Assembly (NCBI GenBank): GCA_932521025.1
Contig: OW051471.1
Location: forward strand, 6,572,001 to 6,636,000
Length of the DNA stretch: 64,000 bases
Direction: 5' to 3'
Source of the DNA: Oscheius onirici
Lineage: Eukaryota > Nematoda > Chromadorea > Rhabditida > Rhabditidae
Below are positions 27,545 through 44,579 of the stretch, piece after piece. Position numbers and translations under genes: made by a program. Each line of letters starts with the position of its first letter. Position 1 is the first letter of the stretch. The notes beneath the pieces were generated by a model. It made no database searches. It was not told where the DNA came from and was given only the letters and a program-made list of their open reading frames with translations.

Positions 27545-30330
27545 ATCTTTAATCTTTAATCTTTGGGATCCTATCTCAGAAAATAATCTGTAGGAGAAGT
27601 AGGTCATCTAATTTGTTACTCGAGGATTCTTCATCGATCCATCATCTGCTTGAAAGCCGACCGTTCGCTCGCTCTTGCTGTAGATGAGAAAGTAGCACCA
27701 TATTTCGAAACCAGCAGGTTCCTCCATCTGTGCGGAGGCCGTCCCGTTGCTCTTCTCCGACTCGGCGTCCATTCCTCTACCATTTTTGCCCAACTGCTGT
27801 TTGAGCTGTTGGCAACTTTCCAAGCCCAGTCAAACACTTTCGACTTGTATTCAAGTACGGCGTCCTTGATATTTGTTAGTCTGCGAATTTCTTCGTTTGT
27901 AACACGATCCAGAAGACATAGTCGAAGCATTTTTCTTTCCATTCGACGCTGGGTGACAGCTAACAACTTTTCCTCGGACTTTGTCAAACCTGCAGCTTCC
28001 AGACCATAGAGGAGTACCGGCAGAACTTTCATCTCGAAAAGTTTCTTCTTCATAGGCAGTGGTGTTATCCTTGAGTAGTAAATGTCCTTATCCTCATAGA
28101 ATGAACACCACGCCAGTTTGACTCTTCGTTGTAACTCCTTCTTCATGCCACCGTTTGCAGACAGCAGTGATCCAAGATAAACGAACTGATGTACTCGTTC
28201 CAACAAGGAGCCTTGCAGCAAAATTGTATGGCGCACTGTTGTGTATGTTGTCAACCATACCGTTTTCGGTCTGTTAATTTTCAATCCAACGCGTTGTCCT
28301 TGTTGACCCAGACTAGCCAGCATTTCTTCCATTTCGGCCGCTGTTATGCCAAGGAGAATGATATCATCTGCGTAACACAGATACGATAAGAATTTCTCAT
28401 TGATCGCTAGGCCTTTGTCATTTCAATCCAGATTACTTAGAACATCCTCGAGAACGGCATTAAAAAACTAAGGAGACAAAGGGCAGCCTTGCCGTACGCC
28501 TCTTTTTTTTTTTATCAATCTGTACTTTTCCTTCATTGATGGCAACTTCCGTGTCGCTGTGTTCGTAGAGATTCTTTAGCAGCTCCAGAATTTCGCTGTC
28601 TAATCCGCGTTTTTTCAGAGCATTCCATACTCCTTCTCTTTCAATAGAGTCGAAAGCCTTCTCGTAGTCGACAAAAACTGCATAGAATCTAGTAGCGTTG
28701 TATTCCTGGGACTTTTCCATAAGCTGCCGCATCACGAAAATGTGGTTGACTTTTGAACATCCCTTTTTGAATTCTGTTTGCTCTGGGTCTTGATCGAATT
28801 GCAGCAGGACATCGACGCGTTTCAGCAGTACCAGTGCAAGCAACTTGTAGAAGACAGACAACAACGTTATTGGTCTCCAGTTATCCAGATTTGTCAAATC
28901 TCCCTTCTTTGGCAATAGCACTATTCTTCCTTGTAGCGTGTGTGGGACTTGTCCTGTTTCGATGCAGTTATTGAACAGGTCAGTTAAGAATTTCACTACT
29001 TGTTCACCACCGGCTTTTAGTGTTTTGAACCAGACTTTGTCAGCTCCGGGACTCTTTCCTTCCTTTGTTTTCCTCATGGCCTCACGGATTTCGCTTTTCA
29101 GTAGCATTGGAAATTTGTTAGCATCTGGTAGGCGGTTGGAGACTCGACGCTTACTTTCGTACAGGTCTTCGTAAAAAGATTTGATAACAGACTGTAGTTC
29201 ATCAGTGCCACTGCTCATCTGATTTGTTGAGGGATTTTGAAGCTGATGTAGTCGTCTTCTTCCATGTGACTGTTCGTTTTTCACCGGTCGAAATGATCTT
29301 CCACGGCTTAGTATGTCATTGACCATGTTTACCCTCCTGGTGCGTAAGTCGTCTTCCATTGATCGTCTGATTATGTGGCATAACATGGAGTATTCCAAAC
29401 GGTCCCGGAGAGACGTCTTTGTTCTTAGCTCCTGCCGTCTTCTCATCAGTCCAACTGTCAAATCAGATAGTCTCGGCGGAAGTTCTACTTTTGTCGTGGT
29501 CAAATTCTAGATCTGATTTGCCTTCTCCATAAGTTTGGTGTACTTTTCCTGTATAGTTCCATCCGATAAGTGTCCGTCGTTCAGCATCTTTTGCATTTCC
29601 TGTTGTAAGACATTCTTGTTGACTATGGTAGTTGTACGCTTCTGTTGAAATCTCTTCTTCATTCTCGTGTTCTCCGGGAGACTCAGCTTTGCTCGGACTA
29701 GCCTGTGATCAGATCCAAATTTGAAGCCGGTGACCACATGGCACGCAATCAGCATTTTCCAGTGCCTATTTGTCGATTTGAGCAAAGTGCAGTCCGTTAG
29801 GGGCTCTCCAGGTCCAAATCCTACCATATCGGCTTCTGGTGAATGTGTTCGCTACTTTCAGTGCATTGTTTTAGCAGAAGTTGATCAGGAATTGTCCTTG
29901 GTCGTTTCGCTCTCCTATGCCAAAAGGTCCCATTGGTTCATTTATATCTTCCCTCTTTCCAATAACGGCATTTAGGTCTCCGATTATCCAGATGTTGTTT
30001 TTTCCAGATGGGTCCACATCCATTTCTCTTTCCAGTGTCTGCATAAAAGTTTCGTAGTTGTGCAGGTCATCCGGGCCGCCAGTCTGGCAGGGAGCGTAAA
30101 CACAGTATATCGACATCAGTCTATGGTTCAGGCGTACTTGTAGACGGGAAATTCTAGGCGCCAGCTGGTCGAATCCTTCCACACAATCTTGGAACTTCCG
30201 GCTAACTAGAAAGGCTGTCCCAGATTGAGAGTCAGCGTCCGTTGGTCCGGCTTGATATAGTCGGTAATCGGAGTCGGTTAGATCGGTCACGACAGTTTCT
30301 CGCAATCGGTCCTGCCACGAGAAATCCTAC
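27545..30330 (-). mobile_element. Decayed 5'-truncated RTE-type non-LTR retrotransposon (LINE)
   Basis: One minus-strand reading order gives an AP endonuclease then a reverse transcriptase. The endonuclease keeps WIIGDLNAVIG, WTWRAPNG and GSDHRLVRAKL. The reverse transcriptase keeps LLPKKGDLTNLDNWRPITL, FVDYEKAFDSIEREGVW, the catalytic YADD (CYADDIILLG), INRPKT and FVYLGSLL. The frame is broken by stops (after LINFC near 29871, before ALENADC, near 29505, and a TAG in SP-stop-FFNAV near 28468). There are also frameshifts, one in an A run near 28505. The N-terminal endonuclease residues are missing, so the copy is 5' truncated at about 30330. The 3' end is a short tandem tail (AAGATTA-like, 27545-27565), typical for RTE. 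Incapable of autonomous movement. Confidence 0.92.
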
Positions 30331-30512
30331 GCAACAACCAAAATGGCGCGCAATAAATTTGCACAAACCTCATTCCAGTTTTCCGTTTCTGGCTCTTCCT
30401 GCATTTCGTTTTCTTTTTTGCTGTTGCCACATCCGTCTAAACGACTCTCATATCATTCTCATTGTTTATTGATTCATCAATCATTTCTTCTTCTAACTCT
30501 AAAATTTAGGCC

Positions 30513-32224
30513 ATGACGTCGACAGACATTAAAAATATCATTGAAGCACTGAACAGCACGCTCGGTCATCTCGGACTGACCGTTGCTCCAGACGATTTCT
30601 CTCATCCGACGGTTAGTTGTTTGTTATTTTTAGTAACCGAACCATGTTTAGCCACAGCGAGTACAGATGATCTGCAGAGCATTCATTGTCCACGTTTTTG
30701 AAATTCCGGACCAGAATTTACTGCAACTGCCATTCGATGCACTATCAGAGGATGATCACGCTGAAGATTATACACGTGCTGCACCCCTCATAATGATCTT
30801 TGCCTCAATGTAGGCGTCTCTTGTATGTCGCTTAAATATCGTTTTAGGCAGCAGTTCGTTCACGATATGCATATGGAAGGCATTGTTTTTAAGATGTGTG
30901 ATCTCGTTTCTCCTCAGCCTAAAAGATTCCGCACACTCATGTCATATCTTGCTGATTACCTCAAATTTCACACGGTTCGAATTATTCGTATTCTTTCAAG
31001 CGTCTTTCAGACTATGATGCCACACTGGGAGAACACATGTTCGATCTACGATGACAAACGGAAGCGTCTGACCGAGCTGCAGAAGGAAATTGATGAAACC
31101 TCGTCGAAAAGAGATGTTCTGAACAAAGAAATGGATTCTCGTAAAAGGCGTGAACATGAGGTTAGTATTTTGATCAACGTGTCTTACGGATTTTTTTTAG
31201 CTAATGACGTTCCTTGGCAAAAAGCAACAAGATCTCCAGCTTCAATTCGCTCGATCACAGGAATTAGAAACTGCTCACGAGATCAATAAGAAACACACGG
31301 AAACTACTAAATTTGAGCAGAATGAACTAGCTCTGGAAAAAGAAAGCCTGCAGATGCAGATTGAGCAACTCTCCCTCCAAATCGTTGCTTCTCCTGAGCG
31401 TGTGTTCCGAGAGCGTGAACAATACAGACAAGAGCTCACTCTAGCTAGGGAACAAGAAGAGAGACAAAGGTTTTTTTTAAATTTCTTTTTATATACTATT
31501 TTCTACAGAAAAGCTAACGAGGAGATCAAGTCTCAAATGGCGATGGCAGATACTGTTGGGCAGTACATTGAGAAGATTGGCGGAGAAGTTCAGCAAAATA
31601 TACTGACCGAAGAAGGCCGTTTGGAAGAGATTCGCTCGAAAAAATTCGATGCTCTGCAGATGCAAAGAGAGGCAGAAAACAGGCTTCAGATTACTATCAA
31701 CAATATCAAGGTTTGATTATGGTTTATTTATGCATCCAAGTTACGTTTAGACGATCGAATGCGAAATCAAGACCTTTGATGCAAATCTGAGCCGTGACAA
31801 GCAGCTGCATCTTGAACGTACAAATGAATTGGCCCAACGAAGAGCTGAATTAGAAAGGTAATCTCTTTTTCTGTTACAATTTGTTTATTCCATATCAGGG
31901 AGCTCGTCGACCTGAAACAAGGCAATACTAATCCAGCCGTGGAGCATCAACTGGTTGCCGAGATTTCCAGCCTGCGTTCACTGCGATCCGAGGTCGTCCG
32001 TGAGATGAGATCATCTATAGAAACTTCCGCCGAACTTTACTACAAGCTGCTGGAAAACGTGACTTTTTTCGATTCCTAGTACTATGGGTTTATAGGTCGA
32101 CGAAGAGAGAAGGGCCTATGCTAACGATCGCCTCTATTATGAAAAAGTCGTCAAAGATATTGGAAAGCTCTCCGATTCGCCTTCGGATCTCAACGAAACA
32201 GGCAATCAATCAATGCACTTATAA
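30513..32224 (+). CDS. nuf2: Kinetochore protein NUF2 (NDC80 complex)
   Basis: NUF2 pairs with NDC80/HEC1 to attach kinetochores to microtubules. The N-terminal calponin-homology-like region is recognisable from MTSTDIKNIIEALNSTLGHL, MICRAFIVHVFEIPDQNLL, MCDLVSPQPKRFRTLMSYLADYLKF. The rest is almost continuous coiled coil (YDDKRKRLTELQKEIDE, LEKESLQMQIEQLSLQI, AREQEERQRK, LHLERTNELAQRRAELE). Nine exons with short introns; the last ends NETGNQSMHL. About 430 residues, close to animal NUF2. NUF2 in nematodes (HIM-10) is divergent, so the call rests mainly on the KRFRTLMSYL motif and overall plan. The plus-strand promoter is limited to about 180 bp by the LINE upstream. A small gene follows 110 bp downstream. 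Confidence 0.85.
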
Positions 32225-32333
32225 TTCTGTAACTATATTCAACTCCGAATCGGAGTTATTATTCGCAATGAAAACTTTCAAAGTCTTATTTTTTGAGTGA
32301 AAACTTTCAAATTCTTCTTGGGAACTCGCTCCA

Positions 32334-32813
32334 ATGTGGTTTTTTATTCTTCTGCTCCTGCTGGTGTATCCCCGCTTGATTCTACTATGCTGCAAAATGA
32401 AGAAGACGACGCAAGAAGGTGCTTCAACCTCTTCTAAGAAGTCCCATCAACAGGCAAAGACTACAACTGACGAGGAGAAGAGAGGGATTGCAAAAGGAGT
32501 GTCGAAACCAAAGGAATCGCCCAAAGAGACGGTGAACAAGCTATCGAATGAGCCTGTTAGCACGGAGCAGTTGACGAATCGACCGAAGGCCCATCCTCCT
32601 ACAGACCAGAAGATTTCGGAAATGAGTCAAAAGGCTCCGGAACAGAAAGAAGGAGTCGTGAAAAACCCATTCGTTTCAATGCTCAGCGAAGAAGAATTCG
32701 AAGCTGTCGTCGGTGAATTGCCAGTACATCGAACACAAAGTCCCATGAATGATGAAGAGCCGTCAGCTAAAAAGAGTCTACTGGAGGTCGCTTCAACACC
32801 CAAAACAGCCTAA
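32334..32813 (+). CDS. Small membrane-anchored protein with Lys/Ser/Glu-rich tail
   Basis: Single exon, 159 codons, ATG at 32334, AATAAA at 32829. The N-terminal 20 residues are very hydrophobic (MWFFILLLLLVYPRLILLCC) and followed by KMKK, a stop-transfer pattern giving a cytosolic tail, or an uncleaved signal anchor. The tail is low complexity and charged (KKSHQQAKTTTDEEKRG, KPKESPKETV) with a slightly ordered acidic patch (SMLSEEEFEAVVGELP). No known domain. The same design as the gene at 12074: hydrophobic head, Cys next to a Lys cluster, disordered tail, no intron. It lies 109 bp downstream of the NUF2 stop on the same strand and may share its transcript. Confidence 0.65.
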   Translation: MWFFILLLLLVYPRLILLCCKMKKTTQEGASTSSKKSHQQAKTTTDEEKRGIAKGVSKPKESPKETVNKLSNEPVSTEQLTNRPKAHPPTDQKISEMSQKAPEQKEGVVKNPFVSMLSEEEFEAVVGELPVHRTQSPMNDEEPSAKKSLLEVASTPKTA

Positions 32814-32980
32814 AATTAGGAATTTGCAAATAAAATCAAAAGTTACCGCGAACGTCTCAGCCTACTTTCTCCTTTCGTCTCGTGTCTAATTACCCGTCTC
32901 TCTGTTACGTCTTACGGTTTCTCCGGTCCAGCCGGCCCTATGAAATTCGGTCGGAGGCCAATTAGCCCTTTGGACAGTCA

Positions 32981-35745
32981 ATGTTGTTCGTCCTCCTACT
33001 CGCCCACTTTCTCCCGACTGTCTCAGGTAGTAAAAAAATTGATTGTGGATGAATCAGAAATCACAGCTGGTCATGGATGTAGTGGAGGTAACGAGACAAC
33101 ATATCTTCGCTCAGAAGGTCTTCGTCTCATGGAATTTGCGACACATTCTCTCAGTCAAGTGACTCTAAATGTTTGCGCTGACTCTTGCACAACCGATGCT
33201 AACGTAAGATTTCGTTTTTCCTTTAGAAATCAATCCGTATAGGGTCATCCGTGTTCCAGTTTCGAATACGATGCTCAATCCCAAGAATGTGCCATGCATT
33301 CCGAGGATGGTCAGCCTCTTGGACCGTCAGTGTTGGCAAAAGCGGAGCCGCCTCTTGCCTTTTTCCAACAGATCTGCGTCACAGGTTTCATATGAATGAA
33401 ATAAAATACACAAGTCAGTTCAGAAGATCGACTGTGCCCAACTCCGTATGCTTTCGAAAGACATCCGCAATCAATGTTGGTTGGTCATGCTCTTCACGTT
33501 CAGGTTGTCGGAGGACTGTCCGAATGTCTCTCGCTCTGTCTGTCGTCTCTCGTTTTCATCTCCGTTCCTTGCAATTCGGTCATGTACTTTTACGAAACAG
33601 GAGAATGTATCCTCAACAGAGCTACCAAGTCGGATGTTCCCAAGCTGTTCAAGTCTGCTTAGAGAGTACTTGATCGAAAAACTCATTTCAGAGATGGTGT
33701 TCAGGAAGTCCTGGTCGACTACTTTGAGAATGTCTGTCAAGACGGTAATAGAAATGAGTAGAGTACCAAAATAGTCTTTTAGTGGATTGTGACGGGGGCG
33801 TTCTTCATTGGATCCGGTCAGAAGATTTCCAAATAGTAGCCAGAAAAGACGTCATCGTCGAGAGCAACAGTATCGAAGAGTGTCGAGCCCTTTGCACAGT
33901 CCTCAGCTACAAAATTCAAACATATTTTAAACTTTAGGCGAATCGCGTCGGAGAAGAGCGATTTCCATGTCGGGCGTTTGTTTTCAGTGGATCTAAGGGA
34001 GAATGTCATTTATCGGCCGAGACGGGAGTAGTCACACGCTCCAATTCGCCTCAGGCTGCCCAATTGAGTCCGATATCAGCCGGAGAGTACTTCCAGAAGT
34101 ACTGTTTGAACTGTAAGTTTTCAAGAACAGAGAAAGACGACTTTCTCTCAATTTAGCAACAGTTCGATGTGTCGATGCCTCTTTTGAACATGTCATCAAC
34201 CGGAAAATGAACACGGAACCTTATAGAGTGATGTCCTCTCCCTCGGCTCATACATGTCTCTCAATTTGTATCGATGAAGGAGCATCTTGTGCTTCTGTCA
34301 CCTATGATACTATTCTGGTAAAGATTTGCAAAAAAGAGTTTCAACATACTTTTAGGACGAGTGTCATCTTTCGGACAAGTCGCAATTCAGTCACCCCGAC
34401 CTCTTTCTTCCCTCCGATGGATCCGAATATTTTGACAAGGTTGTAAATAGTTTAGTCAGTCAGTTTACAGACATGTAGATTTGTGATACGGCCCTGTTGG
34501 AGCCGAGAGAGAAGAAAAAGCAGCCGGCGAATGCGTTGGCTGCTCCCCGGATCACTGTCTCGACTCCTCTAACAACCAATGATGATTCGGCAATATTGGT
34601 AGAGAATAGTCTGAACGAGCTGCCTCCGACGGAAGTCAAAGCTTCAACTTTTGGTGAGACTGAGGTGGCTGCAGAAGAGACTTTAGTTATCGACGATGAA
34701 GATGATTTCGAAGGAGATAACAAACTGACGTCTGAGAGCCATGTCAAAGCTCGTCTGTAACTCGTTTTATTCGTTTTACGTAAAAGGTTTAGATCTCACA
34801 AGTGAATGCAGAATATCTGGTATCACAGTATCCATTGGCTTTTCTCAGAACACAAGTGTAGGAGACGGAGCTACGAAAAGAAAAGAAAATTATTCAGGGA
34901 TCGATATATGTGAAGGATCATTTTGCCACGTGTCGTTCAGTATTCACGGAATCAAAAGATGTCGAACTACATATTCCTTTTCCAAGAAATGACGAAGAAT
35001 TTCCTAGATGTCCCGGTGTTGAAATGGTATGACAACGTTTTGACAGACCTCCTTCTTTTAGAGTCCTTCGCAATGGTCGTTTATGATAGTTGTCCAACGG
35101 AATGACATGTCTTCGCCTTCTCTAGTCACCTCGACCGACCGAGTATTCAATGTCACATGCGATTACTCAAAGCTAGTTGACAAGGAATTCAACTTGTTCG
35201 TTTTTCAGATCTTCTTTTCGAAAAAGTATGTTCAGAGATCATCCCACCACTGAACTCAAATCGAGCAAGATCAAGATGCACATCCTGCGAAATGGTTCAC
35301 CAGTTTCTGTAGTTCCTCTCGGAGAAAAGGTCGAACTCAGATGGACTATCGTCGATGCAGCAGCCGGTCTGGGATTCTTCGTGAACGAATGTGTAGCAGA
35401 ACGTGTCGGTGGTTCTCCACCAGAGCCGGAACCATTGAAACTCATTCATAGAGGGTATTTTACCAGTTCTCCCTTATTGAAATTCATATTAAAGTTGTCC
35501 GGAAGAACGGGTTCAAGGAAAACTGATCGATGATCCAGTGGAACAACTACCCGGCGGATTCACCACTCGTTTGAAGACATTTCGATTCGACGGTTCTCGA
35601 CGAGTCAGAATCAAATGCGCGATCGACGTCTGTGTCGACGAATGTCCGCCTGTGAGTTTATTGACAGTATCGCAACTTTCCGGCGACGTAGACATCTCGA
35701 ATTTCGCGATTTCCACAGCCGAATACGACGGCGTCGAGTAGTTGA
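32981..35745 (+). CDS. Secreted PAN/apple plus zona pellucida (ZP) domain protein, cuticle/apical matrix type
   Basis: Resembles nematode NOAH/LET-653-type apical extracellular matrix proteins that shape cuticle and epithelia. ATG at 32981 gives a signal peptide (MLFVLLLAHFLPTVS). Cys-rich apple-like modules follow (CADSCTTDANGHPCSSFEYD; ECLSLCLSSLVF with CILNRA; ECRALCT; TCLSICIDEGASCASVTYD), then an acidic linker. The ZP domain comprises SECRISGITVSIGFS, GSIYVKDHFATCRSVF, FPRCPGVEM, VTCDYSKL, KIKMHILRNGSPVSVVPLGE, VELRWTIVDAA, FFVNECVAE and KCAIDVCVDEC. No C-terminal membrane segment is seen, so it is probably secreted. About 14 exons; one junction (35196-35226) needs a 31-nt intron. The end is either 35745 (spliced last exon) or 35741 (read-through). 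Both lie antisense to the deiminase coding end. Confidence 0.83.
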
Positions 35746-37137
35746 TCGACGGGAAGACCTCTCAGTAGTTCCGAGTTTGTATTGACAGCTATTGCGTCAA
35801 ACTGCTTTCCAACCTGGGAACAGCAACGATCATGACACTACACATGTTTGTCACCTCGAAATATCCAGTTTTGTCAAGTATCTTCAATGACCGTGCTCCT
35901 CCCGTTGTAGCTGAAGAGAAGAGTCTTTGGGCAGTCAGACCAGCGACGCTTCTCGAATTGTTTTTCATCTTTTGAAAACTGTTAGATTTCAAGAATTGCC
36001 TCACTTGTTGCGTGTAACAAGCCCATCTCATCTCTTCCAAAAAAGCGATTCTATTGTTACAATCTGTTCCAAACGAGAGATGCGTCTGCTCACTCAGAAC
36101 TGGCACCCCGTCTCCAAGATATCCTTCCGTCAAAGGACAAACACAAATGTTGGCTCCCTAAATTATCCTTCTATTTATTTTGAGTTTCTTCATACACTGC
36201 TGGTAAACTTTTTCATGTTCTCCGGAGGCGTATATGTTGCATGAACAGCCGTGAAGTTTTCGTCGAGGGAGAGATTGTTCAAAAGTAGATCTGAAGGGAC
36301 CTTTTGATGAACTGCCTTCGAATCGGCAATCTCTTTCGGTTGTTCTTCCAGATGCATGTGAAAGGCAAGACCATGTTGCTTCGAATACTCGTGCAGTCTT
36401 TGAATGTTTTCTAGAGGAACAGCTCGAGCGGAATGGGCTAAATCATGATAGATACAATGCGATTTGTAATACCTGCAACAGCAATCGTAACAGTCGGCCC
36501 ACTCTCTTCCATCAGTTTCTCCAAATTTTCGACAAATTCGTCGTAAGACGATGTAAAGTTCTTCTGTACGGGATGTAGTTCTCCTCCAGTGAATCCTGCC
36601 CTCTCATAGAGTGTCTTTAACATATTCAACAGACATCTGGCTTAGAACATACCTGTATCAGAACAATTCTGATCCCCACATCTCGCGCCGCCCGGATCAC
36701 GACCTTGTCCAAGTCGAACCTTTCCTTGCCATGATGAACATAGTGGAACTCGCCGACAGTTGTGATTCCAGCCGATAACATTTCTTTGAACGTGGAATGG
36801 CAGTACTTGAAAATATGATTCGATTCTGAGATAGGAGTGTTACCTGGTAGAGTTTCTCCTCAGTTATCCCATCCACTAAAGCATACATGTTGTCTCTCCA
36901 GGCCCAAAAAGTCTCGGCAGATTTTCCGCCAATTTCACTTCTTCCTCGAAGATGTCTATGAAAGGCGTGGGAATGAGCATTTACGAAACCGGGAAGTAAC
37001 AGTACTTCTTCGATGTGTTCACCAGTCCTGGCCTCTTCAATAGAAATTATGTTGCCATCCTCATTGTAGACGATTGATAGATTTTCTTGAACTAAGCCGT
37101 TGTAGAAAATGTATCGAGGACTGAAGCGATGGGACAT
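35658..37137 (-). CDS. hutF: Formimidoylglutamate deiminase (HutF-type amidohydrolase)
   Basis: Converts N-formimino-L-glutamate to N-formylglutamate and ammonia in histidine breakdown. Recognisable along its length: start MSHRFSPRYIF, metal motif VNAHSHAFHRHLRGR, then ETFWAWRDNMYALV, the HutF hallmark AGITTVGEFHYVHHG, ERAGFTGGEL, the third His in HMHLEEQPKEI, HATYTPPENMKKF, CPLTEGYLGDGV, the Asp in SFGTDCNNR, and the C-terminal strand LLDAVVFGCGNREIRDVYV. About 430 residues in nine exons with short introns, so it is an established eukaryotic gene. An acceptor-like TTCAG lies 2 nt before the ATG. Its last 88 bp overlap the end of the ZP gene on the other strand. Animals normally use FTCD for this step, which makes this gene unusual. 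Confidence 0.9.
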
Positions 37138-37268
37138 CTCTGAACAGAGTAGTGAACAAGGTCAACGGGTGGTGATAGGACACGGCCTCATAAAAAGAAC
37201 GACAGTCGTTTCAGGTTGTTTGCGACAACAGTGAAAAGAGTTACGGCAGGAAGAAAAGGAGTCCAAAG

Positions 37269-37729
37269 ATGAAGCCCGACTTTAGTTTCAAAGGACAACG
37301 AAGTACAGTAACAGGAACACTTACTATTGTCGAAAGAGAACAGAAGACTGAGAAAAAGCCACGACCGGGTGAGTCAACTTATTGAATATGCAGAGGGGAC
37401 ATGTCAAAACTGTCATCTCGTCTTTCTCAAGTCGATTCTTTTAGAGTTTCTCTCGTCGGAAGATCGATTCTGTATGTTCCGATGGCAAGCTACAGCAGTC
37501 GCGATCGGTTTCGCTCTTATCGGGTCAGCTGGACTTCTTGGTCTTGCTCGAGGTCTTCACAACTTGTGTACACGACATAACGACGACGAATCATGCTCTT
37601 CCAGTGTCTCTGAACTCACCAATAGTATGAGATTTGTTGCAATAGAGATACTTTGATTCAGGTTCCAGCTACAGTCGATCCTGCTCACAACAGTCAAGAA
37701 TATACGACGAACCAAGAAGAATGCGATAG
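37269..37729 (+). CDS. Small single-pass membrane protein, unknown function
   Basis: Three exons splice to about 110 codons: MKPDFSFKGQRSTVTGTLT, a Lys/Glu-rich piece, RFCMFRWQ, then one hydrophobic segment (ATAVAIGFALIGSAGLLGLA) and a Cys/Ser-rich tail ending YDEPRRMR. Introns are gtgagt...tttag (85 nt) and gtatga...ttcag (37 nt). The gene is too short and too split to appear as one open frame; it was found from consistent splice signals and the membrane segment. The orientation of the tail is not determined. It starts 131 bp from the divergently transcribed deiminase, so the two share a promoter region. No family recognised. Confidence 0.55.
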
Positions 37730-38647
37730 TTTCTCAAATAATATTGTTTATTCGTAAAGAATTGTCGTAAAGAGGTTGAAAGAAAGTGTACTCATCGGGC
37801 AATCCGCCGGGAGTTGGGGGCGCTGACAGCTATTAATATCAAGGCGGACCTCTTTCCATTCGGTAGTCAATGCATCTTTTTCGTCGTAGTACTTGTTTAC
37901 AAACAAGTCAGTGATAAGGATATGCTTCCATCTTGTTCATTAGTTCGTAAAGAAAAACTTGAAGGGTTTGTAAGCAGAAAGGACAATAAATTGTAGTGCT
38001 TATCCTGAAAGGAGAACATGAAGTGTTTTTGTATAGAAACAAACTTCAACTGAAAAGTGACAAAAGAGACTCATTATCAGTTTGTGTCTTATGTTCGAGT
38101 GGTTTAGGCCGTGCAGCTTATCTCGGATTTTCTGGGAACAATTTGATAATCTGGACGAGAATCGACGTAACTAACTACAAACCTCGTTGAAGCACAGATG
38201 TCGAGACTTAGTTTTTACCATCTTCAATATTGAATGCAGAGTCTCTTTTTCTGATCTGGAGTAGCATCAAATAAACGTATAGTGAATTTCTTGCTTATGA
38301 GCGACAGTATTTCGTTCGTATTGTTTCGAATCCTCTGGCGGGAAAGCTCCTACTGTGTGAGGGACTTATTGTGCAGGGATTATTTTGTGTTGTAGATAGT
38401 AACAGTTGGTTTATGGAGAAGTAACTGTATGGAACATTGACGAACATGGATATCAGAAAGAATATATGCGTCCTTTCGCGGAACTTGTTCCCCGAACGAT
38501 GAGAGTTCGTAACTCACGCCTATCCACTGGTTTTGTGAAAAGTTGCGAAAAGAGTGAACGTCATTGGCTGCCCCAAAATGTGCACTGTGATTTGGAACGA
38601 GGGAGAGTCGTCTTATCTGGTCGACTAGTCTTCTCTTCTGCTCCAAC
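37730..38647. other. Intergenic region upstream of P-glycoprotein
   Basis: About 900 bp. A plus-strand frame at roughly 38409-38670 (VYGEVTVWNIDEHGY, then ERHWLPQNVHCDLERG) is open and ends in the same splice donor used by the P-glycoprotein first exon, but it is in a different frame from that protein. It could be 5' leader or an upstream open frame. AT-rich elsewhere; no TATA box can be assigned with confidence. Confidence 0.4.
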
Positions 38648-44514
<5,867 letters not shown>

Positions 44515-44579
44515 TCATAAAAGTCTTAAAAATGAATTTGAAAGCATCAATACATTATTGAAATAAACAGTTTTTATTA

